Shown: in pieces, positions 14,928 through 23,643 of the stretch
How positions within the stretch are numbered: position 1 is the stretch's first letter
Layout: each line of letters begins with the position of its first letter
Notes under the pieces: generated by a model
Databases searched by the model: none
Seen by the model: only the letters and a program-made list of their open reading frames with translations
What the model was told of the DNA's origin: nothing
Program-made: the position numbers and the translations under genes
Assembly (NCBI GenBank): GCA_964407405.1
Contig: CAYOVH010000001.1
Coordinates: forward strand, 201,199-265,198
DNA length: 64,000 bases
From: JASLCR01 sp964407405
Lineage (GTDB): Bacteria > Patescibacteriota > Saccharimonadia > Saccharimonadales > Saccharimonadaceae
Reading direction: 5' to 3'

Positions 14928-15539
14928 CTATGCGAAGCTGACGGACACACCTTCGGGCATTCTGCCGCGATCTCGACCGGGTCGGCCGTGCCACGGACGA
15001 TAGTCGTTCTTGATGGCGTGCCGAGCGACCTTGCGGAAGGCCCGGTCGTTCAAGAAGCTATCGATGTTGCTCTGGTTGATGTTCCACGTGCCGATGCCAA
15101 TGTCGTATCGAATTTCGCCATTTTTGATCATGGCATTGATGGCGTTGAGCACGATGTCGTATCGTACGGCACCGATGATTCGCTCAATCAGCTTTGGAGA
15201 CAGCTCCTTCAGATGTTGCGGCAACTGCTTGCGACAAACAATCTGACGGTGCGTCCTTTCAGCGATGTAACGAGCAAGATCGCTAGGCTTGCCACCGATG
15301 CCAATGATGAAGTTATCGGTGCCGCGGAATCGCTTCTTGTCTGATCCCGATCGCCACCTGGGATTTTCTTCCTTGGCGAAGTAGAACTCTCCGGCAACAC
15401 TCTGCCTAGCGACGATCATGAGGTCAATGATCTCCTCTTCGAAGAAGAGTTCACTGAGCTCGTAGTGCATGAAGAAGATCTTGTTCAGCTCCTTTTCGTC
15501 AGGCCGTCGATGCTTTTGGGTCTTACCCCACTTGGACAC
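14928..15539 (-). CDS. Protein of unknown function with its own strong promoter
   Basis: A 203-residue soluble protein, GTG start, with AGGAGG four bases upstream. The minus-strand promoter TTGACT, 17 bp, TACGCT lies at about 15620-15592, giving a leader of about 50 bases. The sequence is basic overall. It has a hydrophobic/acidic helix pair near the start (HYELSELFFEEEIIDLMIV), a GIGGKPSDLARYIAERTHRQ region that could be a helix-turn-helix, and a basic tail rich in Arg, Trp and His (WHGRPGRDRGR). I do not recognise a family. The opposite-strand frame is a shadow. Confidence 0.6.
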   Translation of the reverse strand: MSKWGKTQKHRRPDEKELNKIFFMHYELSELFFEEEIIDLMIVARQSVAGEFYFAKEENPRWRSGSDKKRFRGTDNFIIGIGGKPSDLARYIAERTHRQIVCRKQLPQHLKELSPKLIERIIGAVRYDIVLNAINAMIKNGEIRYDIGIGTWNINQSNIDSFLNDRAFRKVARHAIKNDYRPWHGRPGRDRGRMPEGVSVSFA

Positions 15540-15635
15540 ATAGCCTCCTGGAATGCGTGGTACAAGCAGTCTCTCTGCTCGCTTTTAGCGTAATAGGTTT
15601 GAGGGGAAGAGTCAAGTACCTGATATAATATCGTT

Positions 15636-16178
15636 ATGACTGCATATGCAAAACTACTCTGGATTGATCTAGAAATGACCGGGCTTGATCCGGAAGAGGA
15701 CAGAATATTAGAGGTTGCAGCGATCGCAACGGATTGGGATTTTGATGAAATCGCAACCTATGAGGCAGTAAAAAAAGTTGGTCCGAACCTCATGAAGACT
15801 CGAATGGTCGGTGATTTTTGGGAGAAATTTGCTGACGTACGTGATGCATTGATGGCGCAAAATGAGTCTGGCAAGAATGGCCGGACGGTAGAGAATGAGT
15901 TGATCGATTTTGTAAACGAACATTTTGATGCTTCGGACAAGATATTGTTGGCTGGTAATTCTATCCACCAGGATCGTAAATTTATCGAGAACGAGTGGGG
16001 GCGGCTCAACATGCTACTGCATTATCGAATGCTCGATGTTAGTGCCTGGAAAGTGGTTTTTGACGGAAAGTACAAGAAAAAATTTGCCAAGCCAGAAGCG
16101 CATCGGGCAATGGATGACATTCGCGGTAGTATTGAGGAGCTGAAATACTACTTGAAAAAAGTTGATTGTAAAAAATAA
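15636..16178 (+). CDS. orn: Oligoribonuclease
   Basis: A 180-residue DEDDh 3'-5' exonuclease that degrades two- to five-nucleotide RNAs at the end of mRNA decay. Exo I is WIDLEMTGLDP (D11, E13), Exo II is GNSIHQDRKFI, and Exo III is HRAMDDIRGSIEEL. The length is standard for the family. TATAAT ends exactly six bases before the ATG with no Shine-Dalgarno, so it is probably leaderless. With RNase J and PNPase also in the window, a full RNA-decay path is present. Confidence 0.95.
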   Translation: MTAYAKLLWIDLEMTGLDPEEDRILEVAAIATDWDFDEIATYEAVKKVGPNLMKTRMVGDFWEKFADVRDALMAQNESGKNGRTVENELIDFVNEHFDASDKILLAGNSIHQDRKFIENEWGRLNMLLHYRMLDVSAWKVVFDGKYKKKFAKPEAHRAMDDIRGSIEELKYYLKKVDCKK

Positions 16179-16200
16179 TCAGAGGTGTCACAATAGGCGC

Positions 16201-17424
16201 ATGAGTACGAGGGTGCATCATGTGGTGACACGGGTAGCGGTAAGCCTTCTTGTGGTAGGAATCGTAGTGATTGCGGGACTGCTCATCTGGAAATGGTCAT
16301 CATTTAGCCCTGTTGCACAAAAAGCGGAAAAGCTTATGAGCAAACCTTCCATAGAGGTGCAAAGCATATCCTCAAAGGCGCTATTTATGGGTGATGTGTA
16401 TTGGGGCCGATATATCAATGATTGGTCTATGGCAAGTCAACTCAAGACCGCGTATCCATTTTCTCGACTAAAAGAATTTCATCGTAATGAGTACAATGCA
16501 TGGGTAGCTGACTTGGAGTGTCCCAGTGTGAGTGGCGTGCGCATGACAAGTGCCGAAGAAGACGAAACACTGACGTTTAATTGTAGTCCAGATTATCTAC
16601 CAGAGGCGGCGAAGTGGTTTACGATTTTTAGCAATGCCAACAACCATAGCGACAATCAGAACGGTCAAAAAGGTGTCGATGAAACGCGCCGGCATTTGGA
16701 AGAAAACCATATCCAATATTTTGGCAATCCCGATCCGGATGTCTTGGGGGATATTTGCGAAGTGGTGAGTTTTCCGGTGACGGTGACGAACAGCGATGCC
16801 ACTACCAAAGATGGTGCAATCCCGCTGGCACTTTGTGCACACCATGGTGTTTTCAAGATACCATCGGCCGAGAGCCTAGCTGTCATAAAACGATATGCGC
16901 CTTACATGCCGGTGATCGCCTATCCGCATGCGGGTGCGGAGTACCAGCCGTCGCCTGATGAGATAAAAACGACACTTTACCATACTATGATCGATAATGG
17001 TGCTGATGTAGTGCTGGGTGACCATCCTCACTGGATACAAAATACCGAGAGCTACAAGGGCCATTTGATCGTCTATTCAATGGGCAATTTCATATTTGAT
17101 CAGCAGTTCAACAACGAAGTAACACGCTCAGCGCCGATCAGCTTGAAGCTTACATTGGGAGAACGGGTGAGCTCAAAAGATATTGATGCTTGGCTGGCAA
17201 TTGGTGCGAAGTGTTCGTCTTTTCATGATACCTGTCTTGATGATGTCAAAGCATCTGGACTAAAAAAGTTGCCGCTTACGTATGAATTTGGCGTTGTCGG
17301 TAGCAATAATAGCGGCAAAATCGTCAAACCGGCGACGCCGGCTGAGCAAGCGAGTATCTTGCAGCGGCTCAATTGGGCCTCCACAATCAAGCAGCTCAAG
17401 CCGCCATATAGCGGCGTCTTGTGA
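16201..17424 (+). CDS. CapA / PgsA-type metallophosphatase-fold surface protein
   Basis: A 407-residue protein with an N-terminal membrane anchor (about residues 12-32) and an extracytoplasmic capsule-synthesis (CapA) domain. The family motifs are FMGDVYWGR, ANNHSDNQ, YPHAGAEY, GDHPHWIQ and YSMGNFIFDQ, which supply the metal-binding His, Asp and Asn residues. Relatives help make or anchor poly-gamma-glutamate, but many have other, unknown targets and no other capsule gene is nearby. The start at 16201 is supported by CACAAT six bases upstream; a frame from 16162 would overlap orn. Confidence 0.88.
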   Translation: MSTRVHHVVTRVAVSLLVVGIVVIAGLLIWKWSSFSPVAQKAEKLMSKPSIEVQSISSKALFMGDVYWGRYINDWSMASQLKTAYPFSRLKEFHRNEYNAWVADLECPSVSGVRMTSAEEDETLTFNCSPDYLPEAAKWFTIFSNANNHSDNQNGQKGVDETRRHLEENHIQYFGNPDPDVLGDICEVVSFPVTVTNSDATTKDGAIPLALCAHHGVFKIPSAESLAVIKRYAPYMPVIAYPHAGAEYQPSPDEIKTTLYHTMIDNGADVVLGDHPHWIQNTESYKGHLIVYSMGNFIFDQQFNNEVTRSAPISLKLTLGERVSSKDIDAWLAIGAKCSSFHDTCLDDVKASGLKKLPLTYEFGVVGSNNSGKIVKPATPAEQASILQRLNWASTIKQLKPPYSGVL

Positions 17425-17436
17425 TACAGTGGCTAT

Positions 17437-17778
17437 ATGATACACAAAGAGCTCGAGGCCTATTTACTCAGTTTCCCCAATACATGGCTGGATTTTCCGT
17501 TTGGCGAGGGAACGAGCGTCTATAAGGTTGGGCACAAAGAGACGGGCGAAGGGAAGCTGTTCGCTATTATCGCCGATGGGTCGAATCCTCTGAGGGTAAG
17601 TTTGAAGTGCGATCCACTGCTGGCGCAAAATCTACGCGCGAAGTATGAGAGTGTGCAACCTGGCTACCATCTCAACAAAAAACATTGGAATACGATCATT
17701 TGCTCGGGGCAGTTATCGGATGATGAGGTCAAAGATCTTGCGCGGCTTAGCTACGATCTCGTCACAGATTTGCACTAA
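17437..17778 (+). CDS. MmcQ/YjbR family DNA-binding-like protein
   Basis: A 113-residue protein of the MmcQ/YjbR double-wing fold. Its course matches the family: FPNTWLDFPFG near the start, a VYKVG...KLFAII strand pair, SLKCDPLLAQNLR, then GYHLNKKHWNTI and a C-terminal helix DDEVKDLARLSYDLV. The role is unknown; DNA binding is inferred from structure in relatives. TACAGT ends six bases before the ATG and directly follows the stop of the CapA gene. Its 3' end overlaps the opposing gene by four bases. Confidence 0.85.
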   Translation: MIHKELEAYLLSFPNTWLDFPFGEGTSVYKVGHKETGEGKLFAIIADGSNPLRVSLKCDPLLAQNLRAKYESVQPGYHLNKKHWNTIICSGQLSDDEVKDLARLSYDLVTDLH

Positions 17779-18404
17779 TTTTGAGTGTCATTGAAGTTAG
17801 CAAACTGCTTTTCGAGCGGTTCGAGATTGGTATCTGATGTTTTGAGGAAAGCTTTGGTTGATTCGCTATTTGAGCGGGTATAAAGTGCCACGATCTCGGC
17901 GCGCAGGGTTGCGAGCTGGTAGGCTATTTCACGGGCGTATGTACGGTCAAATACAGCATTGAGTCTGGCGTCATCAAGCTTGCTTGATAATTTGTCGAAT
18001 TCGGTGGTGATTAGCGCACCTTTTGGTACTTCGGGTAGTTTTTTGACGCCGTTATTTGCAAGTATGACGTTTGATTCTTGGCTGATGCCTGCGAGGATGC
18101 TTTGCATTTGAGCGTTGCTGGCGACAAGGTGCGAGTTTTTGATATTCTTTTCATTGTCATTTGCCGCAACTTTGAGTGCATTAACTCGGTAGACAAAGTG
18201 TGTTAGCTGGGTCGCTTGAGAAGAGCCGCCAGCGTTCATGAGCATGACGACAACGATGATCAATAGCAGGAGTACACCCCCGATAAACGACCAAAGTTGC
18301 CAAGGCTTGAGCGTAGTAGCTGTCGGTTGCGCGGCGATTTGATCAAGATACGTCGCCGGAGGCGGGGTTTGATTTGGTGTTGGTAGCTGTTGGTCCGGGT
18401 ACAT
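17775..18404 (-). CDS. Single-pass membrane protein, unknown function
   Basis: A 209-residue protein. A proline/glutamine-rich cytoplasmic start (about 40 residues) is followed by one strong membrane helix (about residues 41-62: FIGGVLLLLIIVVVMLM) and a mainly helical outer domain. I choose ATG 18404, with TTAAAT seven bases upstream, over 18413. It is divergent from dnaG. Architecture resembles the protein at 46122 (proline-rich start, one helix, helical tail), though the sequences do not obviously match. Confidence 0.6.
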   Translation of the reverse strand: MYPDQQLPTPNQTPPPATYLDQIAAQPTATTLKPWQLWSFIGGVLLLLIIVVVMLMNAGGSSQATQLTHFVYRVNALKVAANDNEKNIKNSHLVASNAQMQSILAGISQESNVILANNGVKKLPEVPKGALITTEFDKLSSKLDDARLNAVFDRTYAREIAYQLATLRAEIVALYTRSNSESTKAFLKTSDTNLEPLEKQFANFNDTQN

Positions 18405-18467
18405 CACTATCATTTAAGCACAAGTAGAGAAGAGGTGAAAGTCTTCTTGCGGTGGTATACTAAAGCC

Positions 18468-20213
18468 ATGCAGGATGCCAGGCAGGAAATCAGGGATAAG
18501 CTCAATATTGAGGATGTTATCGGTGAGTATGTGGAGCTAAAGCGAGCGGGACGGAATTTCAAAGGCCTTAGTCCGTTTACTAGCGAAAGGACACCGAGTT
18601 TTGTTGTCAGTCCTGACAAAAATATTTGGCATGATTTTAGTTCGGGACGTGGCGGTGATCTCTTTGGTTTTGTCATGGAAGTTGAAGGTATGGATTTTCG
18701 AGCGGCGCTTGAGCACTTGGCCCGAAAGGCGGGTGTTGACCTTTCTAAATACGAGACCAGACAGTCAGGTGAAATTGCCAAGAAGAAACGTCGGTTGGCA
18801 GAGGCAAATGAACTGGCCGCACGTTATTTTCAACAGTGCTTGATCCGTAATCAACATGCGCTGGAGTATGTTTTCAAGACGCGAGGCTTGAGCAAGGAAG
18901 TTGTTCAGGAGTTTCGCATAGGCTATGCACCGTCCGACGGCTATGCATTGATCAAAATGCTTAAACGTCGCGGGTTTAGCAAAAAAGAGCTAAGTCAAGC
19001 CGGGCTAACAAATCAATTTGGCGGCGACATCTTTCGCGGTCGGATGACAGTGCCACTGATGGACGGCGGCGGGCAAGTGGTCGGATTTACCGGTCGCATT
19101 ATTGTCGATGTGTCTGATGCCCCAAAGTACCTCAATACGCCGGCAACATTGCTGTATGACAAATCGCGTCACGTGTTTGGGCTGGCCCAAGCGAAAGAGG
19201 CGATTCGAAAGTCTGACGGTGCAGTTGTCGTGGAAGGGAATCTCGATGTTGTCAGTTCACATCAGGCCGGCGTCAAGAATGTCGTTGCCACTGCTGGTAC
19301 AGCCATGACCGAATGGCATCTCAAAGCACTTTCGCGACTGAGCCACAATGTGAAGCTGGCTTTTGACGGAGATAAAGCGGGCCTGGCTGCGACGGAGCGA
19401 GCTATTCCGATCGCGCAGAATGCGGGGGTCGAGTTGACGATTGTTAGCTTACCGGACAGCGCAAAAGATCCTGACGAGCTCATCAAACAAGACGTTGGGC
19501 TATGGACGGATGCGATCGAAAAAGCAGAGCCAGCTGTCGAGTGGGTCTTCCGCCAGTACTTGGCGCGTGAGGATATGACGAGTGCGGCTGGCAAGCGTCG
19601 CTTTACGACAGCAGCGCTGAGTGTTGTACGGTCACTGGATGATGCGGTGGAACGGGAGCACTACATGAAAAAGATTGCCCGAGCGACTGATGTATCGCTT
19701 GAGGCAGTTCGTGCAAAGTTTGCCGATGAGAAAAGTGATGCGCCAAAGCAACTTCGGAGTATAAAGGCAAATGTAGATGCGGAAACAGTACCAACACACA
19801 ATGCCGTAGAAGATATGGCGCTCGGCATGCTCCTCGTCTATCCTGCGACTCGCCAGCTTCTCGAGGAGTTTAGTCCGGATATATTTAGCGATGATCAACG
19901 AAAACAGCTGGCAATATACCTCAAATCTCATCAGGAAGAGTTCAAGCAAACACCGAAGGACTTGCAACAGAGTGAAACGTATGTCAAAATAGTAGAATTG
20001 AAGGCCGAGACACGCTACGGGTCATGGCAAGAGGCTGATATTCAGTCCGAAGCCGCCCAACTGCTCCGCCAAATCGTAAAACAACAGCAAAAACGAACGA
20101 CTGAACAATTATTGGAAAAACTCCGTGTTGCAGAAAGTAATGATGATGACGATGCAATCATCAAGCTGCGCACGGAGCTCAGCGAACAGATAAAGGAGAT
20201 GGGACGTGGGTAA
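18468..20213 (+). CDS. dnaG: DNA primase, zinc ligands replaced
   Basis: The 581-residue primase makes RNA primers at the replication fork. The N-terminal zinc-ribbon fold is recognisable, but all four usual ligands are substituted: S35 and T38 instead of Cys and His (GLSPFTSERTPSF), and D56 and S59 instead of two Cys (WHDFSSGRGG). The RNA-polymerase core with TOPRIM is intact (VVVEGNLDVV, AFDGDKAG). The C-terminal helicase-binding region is present. ATG 18468 has TATACT six bases upstream. It overlaps rpoD by eight bases, the classic macromolecular-synthesis operon. Confidence 0.95.
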   Translation: MQDARQEIRDKLNIEDVIGEYVELKRAGRNFKGLSPFTSERTPSFVVSPDKNIWHDFSSGRGGDLFGFVMEVEGMDFRAALEHLARKAGVDLSKYETRQSGEIAKKKRRLAEANELAARYFQQCLIRNQHALEYVFKTRGLSKEVVQEFRIGYAPSDGYALIKMLKRRGFSKKELSQAGLTNQFGGDIFRGRMTVPLMDGGGQVVGFTGRIIVDVSDAPKYLNTPATLLYDKSRHVFGLAQAKEAIRKSDGAVVVEGNLDVVSSHQAGVKNVVATAGTAMTEWHLKALSRLSHNVKLAFDGDKAGLAATERAIPIAQNAGVELTIVSLPDSAKDPDELIKQDVGLWTDAIEKAEPAVEWVFRQYLAREDMTSAAGKRRFTTAALSVVRSLDDAVEREHYMKKIARATDVSLEAVRAKFADEKSDAPKQLRSIKANVDAETVPTHNAVEDMALGMLLVYPATRQLLEEFSPDIFSDDQRKQLAIYLKSHQEEFKQTPKDLQQSETYVKIVELKAETRYGSWQEADIQSEAAQLLRQIVKQQQKRTTEQLLEKLRVAESNDDDDAIIKLRTELSEQIKEMGRG

Positions 20214-21201
20214 AGACGACCAAGTAGTACAAGACGATCAATCGCAGAATGAAGAGGAAGTTTCGACACTCGATCTTGTCGATGAGCCTGATGCGACGGA
20301 GCTCGATGATGAGGAGCTGGATGCAGACGAAGATACACTCAATTCAAATCAATATTTTGATGATGTGAGTGACGATTCGGTACGTCTGTACTTGCGCGAG
20401 ATCGGCAAGATTCCTTTGCTCAATGCAGAAGAAGAATTGGCACTGGCGCAAAAAGTAGTAGCAGGAGACAAACGTGCCAAAGACAAGATGGCTGAGGCAA
20501 ATATGCGTCTGGTTGTCTCGATCGCCAAGCGTTATTCTGGCCGTGGTCTTGATTTTCTTGACCTGATCCAAGAGGGCAATACTGGTCTATTGCGCGCAGT
20601 AGAAAAGTTCGACCCAGACAAAGGATTTAAATTCTCCACCTATGCGACTTGGTGGATTCGCCAGGCGATCACTCGTGCGATTGCCGATCAGGCACGTACG
20701 ATTCGTATTCCAGTCCATATGGTCGAGACGATCAATAAGTTGTTGCGTACCCAGCGCCGCATGACTCAGGAGCTCAACCGCGAGCCGTCGATCGAAGAAC
20801 TGGCCAAAGAGCTTGAGATGGAGCCGGAGAAAGTCGAGTACGTTATCAAGATCAAGCAGGATATTCAGAGTCTTGACGCTGGTGTCGGTCGTGATGGCGA
20901 AGAAGAAGACAGCACTCTTGGTGAATTTATCGAAGATGAAGAATCGGCGACGCCAGAAGAGTCAGCAACGAGCCAACTGCTCAAAGAGCAGGTACAGTCG
21001 GTGCTTTCTACACTCAGCGACCGCGAGCAAAAAATCGTCAAGATGCGCTTTGGCCTTGATGGAGGCAAGAGCCACACACTGGAAGAAGTCGGGCAGGAGT
21101 TTGCTGTCACCCGCGAGCGTATCCGCCAGATTGAGGCTAAGGCCCTGGCCAAGCTTCGCAAGCATAAAGACGCCAAAAAACTGCACGAATATTTGAAGTA
21201 A
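20206..21201 (+). CDS. rpoD: Primary sigma-70 factor
   Basis: A 331-residue housekeeping sigma factor that guides RNA polymerase to -35/-10 promoters. An acidic N-terminus of about 60 residues replaces a long region 1.1. Region 1.2 (SVRLYLREIGKIPLL), region 2 (FLDLIQEGNTGLLRAVEKFDP..KFSTYATWWIRQAITRAI), region 3 and region 4 (LEEVGQEFAVTRERIRQIEAKAL) are complete. The GTG start at 20206 follows AAGGAG and lies inside the end of dnaG. The -10 sequences found across the window (TATAAT, TATACT, TACAAT) fit such a factor. Confidence 0.95.
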   Translation: MGKDDQVVQDDQSQNEEEVSTLDLVDEPDATELDDEELDADEDTLNSNQYFDDVSDDSVRLYLREIGKIPLLNAEEELALAQKVVAGDKRAKDKMAEANMRLVVSIAKRYSGRGLDFLDLIQEGNTGLLRAVEKFDPDKGFKFSTYATWWIRQAITRAIADQARTIRIPVHMVETINKLLRTQRRMTQELNREPSIEELAKELEMEPEKVEYVIKIKQDIQSLDAGVGRDGEEEDSTLGEFIEDEESATPEESATSQLLKEQVQSVLSTLSDREQKIVKMRFGLDGGKSHTLEEVGQEFAVTRERIRQIEAKALAKLRKHKDAKKLHEYLK

Positions 21202-21202
21202 G

Positions 21203-21427
21203 CTAAAAATCAAACATATCTTTCAGCGATACATCCAGTGTATCGCTGATTTTTTTGAGTGTACCGATGCGCACCCAGCGTTTCCCGGTTTCGATATAGG
21301 CGATAGCGACTACGCTCATATCAACCGCTTCTGCTAGCTGGGCTTGGGTAAACCCGCGCTGTTTTCGTAGCTGAGAAAGTCGTTTCCCGAATTTTCGTAA
21401 GAGCGGTATTTCATTTGTATGAGGCAT
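21203..21427 (-). CDS. XRE-family helix-turn-helix regulator
   Basis: A 74-residue protein that is almost entirely one Cro/C1-type helix-turn-helix domain (GKRLSQLRKQRGFTQAQLAEAVDMSVVAIAYIETG), with a short acidic-hydrophobic tail (LDVSLKDMFDF). It should bind DNA as a dimer. It is tail-to-tail with rpoD and head-to-head with the pilin gene at 21507, about 80 bases away, so that promoter is a possible target. This target is inference. Confidence 0.88.
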   Translation of the reverse strand: MPHTNEIPLLRKFGKRLSQLRKQRGFTQAQLAEAVDMSVVAIAYIETGKRWVRIGTLKKISDTLDVSLKDMFDF

Positions 21428-21506
21428 ATATCTAGCGTATGAATTATAAACAGATAGTTAAATAAACTACTTGTTTATTTTTTGGATATTTTATATAGTC
21501 ATAAAC

Positions 21507-22043
21507 ATGATGTATCGTCGTGGATTTACGATCATTGAACTGCTCATTGTTATTACTGTTATTGCTGTTTTGACGGTGATTACGATCGTGACATACAACG
21601 GTATTCAAGATCGAGCTAGAGCGAGCGCAGTCGCCTCCGACCTCAAGAAGATAGAAAAGGCCTTTCGGATGTACGGAGCAGAGAAGGGGTGGTCGACATG
21701 GCCAATTGATACCGCAGTGTTTTCTGGTAGCAGTAATCCAGACGTGAATAGTATTATCGCTAATGTGGTTGGGTTCAAAGACTATTTACAGCCTTTGTCA
21801 GCAGCTAATGCAACCGGAGCTAGCGGTACCGTATATCTCTACGATAATGATCTTGATACCTATACCGGTTGCAGTGGGGTGTCAACGGCAGGTGTCAATA
21901 TCTATGTAGATACACCACCACGTCAGTCCATTATGCAGGCTGTTGATGCAGCTATTGATGATGGCAATTTGTCCTGCGGTAAAGTTACCTATACCAGTTC
22001 GGGTGGCTTTCGCTACAATCTGAGTCCAAATCCAATATTTTAA
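21507..22043 (+). CDS. Type IV pilin-like protein
   Basis: A 178-residue prepilin-like protein. The leader MMYRRG is followed by FTIIELLIVITVIAVLTVITIVTYNGIQDRA, the conserved cleavage site and N-terminal assembly helix. The C-terminal domain has two or three cysteines and ends in a Gly/Tyr-rich strand. I place the start at 21507 because the open frame upstream adds only a hydrophobic stretch before a normal leader. The XRE regulator gene is divergent. Confidence 0.88.
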   Translation: MMYRRGFTIIELLIVITVIAVLTVITIVTYNGIQDRARASAVASDLKKIEKAFRMYGAEKGWSTWPIDTAVFSGSSNPDVNSIIANVVGFKDYLQPLSAANATGASGTVYLYDNDLDTYTGCSGVSTAGVNIYVDTPPRQSIMQAVDAAIDDGNLSCGKVTYTSSGGFRYNLSPNPIF

Positions 22044-22081
22044 CTGTTACAATTTTGGACTCGGCCAAGCTGCCTTCGGTA

Positions 22082-22654
22082 TTAGAAATCCACTTCGTGC
22101 AAAACAGCATCAAGCTGTGTTTCAAGGTTGACAATGTCTTTGTCGTTATGAATAAAATAGTCGGCAATGGCAATTGGACCGCCTTTTTCGAGATTTTCAA
22201 TTTCCGCCCAGTCGCGCTGGTCGATCTCCTCAGGTGTCATAGGCCGCTCCGGGCGTTTTGCCATGCGGGCTTTACGAAGGCGTTTTGGCGTGACGATGGC
22301 AATGACAGTCATCTCATCGCCGGGAAATTCGTGCTTCAATATTTTGTATTCACTCCAGGTGTATAGACCGTCGAGGACGACTTTTCGTTGACCGGCAGCG
22401 ATCAGATTGTTGGTTTCCTGGATTGCTCGTTTAACGACAAAGTCTTTGCCTTCTTTTCTACGAATTTCTTCACGAAATTTCTTTTGGCTGTCCCACGTGA
22501 CTTCGATACCAGCCTCGTCCATTGCCTTGTAGATGATGCCGCCAAAATACACCTTTGGGTAGCCTTTTTTGGTCAGATATTCTACGGCTGCACTTTTACC
22601 GCTGCCAGCTAAGCCGACAAAGGCGATGATCTTTACATTTTTAGGTTGACTCAT
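22082..22654 (-). CDS. P-loop nucleotide kinase (dephospho-CoA-kinase-like / AAA)
   Basis: A 190-residue cytoplasmic P-loop protein. It has the Walker A loop GLAGSGKS, a LID-like basic region (KRLRKARMAKRPERP), and a late HNDKD segment like those of dephospho-CoA and adenylate-type kinases. I would not name the substrate. A start at 22672 is possible but ATG 22654 has TATACT eight bases upstream, the leaderless pattern. It is convergent with the pilin gene. Confidence 0.8.
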   Translation of the reverse strand: MSQPKNVKIIAFVGLAGSGKSAAVEYLTKKGYPKVYFGGIIYKAMDEAGIEVTWDSQKKFREEIRRKEGKDFVVKRAIQETNNLIAAGQRKVVLDGLYTWSEYKILKHEFPGDEMTVIAIVTPKRLRKARMAKRPERPMTPEEIDQRDWAEIENLEKGGPIAIADYFIHNDKDIVNLETQLDAVLHEVDF

Positions 22655-22725
22655 TGTAGACCAGTATAGCAAATAGATAATGGCTATGCTTTATGTATCC
22701 GAAAATTCCTTGTACGCTAGAGGGT

Positions 22726-23643
22726 ATGGAAATTAAACTTCAATCAAATAAAGCGGTTCAATATGACCGGTTTGTTGCTGGACAATTCTATAACAGTATC
22801 GTACGTAGCAAGTTGCTCCCGAAACGGTATGCACCAAAAGGTTTTATCAATAGAACAATATTTGCTGATGCAATGATCGGACTGTACCTTGACAGCCTAG
22901 AAGGAGATCGGGCCGAGAATCCGGATAAATATAATGTCGGTCTGACCCGAGCTGCTTTTGCAATCGACTTCTTAGAAGGTATTGAAGCTGATGAGTTACA
23001 GCCAAGGGTTGATGAACTGACGGCATTGGGTGAGTGCATTGATGACCAGCGCGAATACGCATTTAGTATCGCTGTCGATGCAGTCCGGCATCTCATCGAA
23101 CGTGAAGCCATAGAAGGACCTCCCGAAGAATCAACCAATTCCCTTCGGGAAATCGACAAAAAAGAGGCCAGCGTGGATCAATATGAAGATATTACAGATC
23201 TTATTTATAGATTGCATGAGGAGAATAGGCTGCCTGGAGATCAAGCACGCGTGCTATTGGTATTATTGCGGCAGGTCCCTTCGCCGCTCTCCTTGGCGCA
23301 ACAAGCAGAGATTATTGATGGAATATTACCATACATCAAAACCCGTTTGTTCCATACGCTGGCGACACAGCCATACAAGAGAGATGAAACATTACAGGAT
23401 GAGCAGCTTGCATGTGGTGCAGAATACGTGAAGCAGATTCTGGCTCATCCGGGTAGCGTGCTCGCGAGTAGTCAACTATTCAGAAATTTTATACAGATGG
23501 AGATGCTCAAGGATGATTCGCTTTCCGTGGAGGCTGCAAGCAAGCGAGTCAAGGGCCATATCGGATACACCCTTGATGTTATGTATCGGGAAAATCTAGA
23601 GCCCCGCATATCTAAAAGGCAACCATCAGAACGGGCCCTATGA
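22726..23643 (+). CDS. Unknown protein translationally coupled to a sigma factor
   Basis: A 305-residue, mostly helical, soluble protein with no recognised motif. It is acidic in the middle (EGPPEESTNSLREIDKKEAS) and has an aromatic/basic N-terminus. ATG 22726 is preferred; TACGCT ends seven bases upstream. Its last four bases overlap the start of the sigma factor gene (ATGATGA), so both are made together. The tight pairing makes a regulatory partner, such as an anti-sigma factor or co-regulator, a reasonable guess, but nothing in the sequence proves it. Confidence 0.65.
   Translation: MEIKLQSNKAVQYDRFVAGQFYNSIVRSKLLPKRYAPKGFINRTIFADAMIGLYLDSLEGDRAENPDKYNVGLTRAAFAIDFLEGIEADELQPRVDELTALGECIDDQREYAFSIAVDAVRHLIEREAIEGPPEESTNSLREIDKKEASVDQYEDITDLIYRLHEENRLPGDQARVLLVLLRQVPSPLSLAQQAEIIDGILPYIKTRLFHTLATQPYKRDETLQDEQLACGAEYVKQILAHPGSVLASSQLFRNFIQMEMLKDDSLSVEAASKRVKGHIGYTLDVMYRENLEPRISKRQPSERAL

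Noticed and set aside
14859..15344. Plus-strand ORF of 161 codons
   Set aside because: It is opposite the 14928 gene, which has promoter, leader and SD; the plus-strand frame has none.
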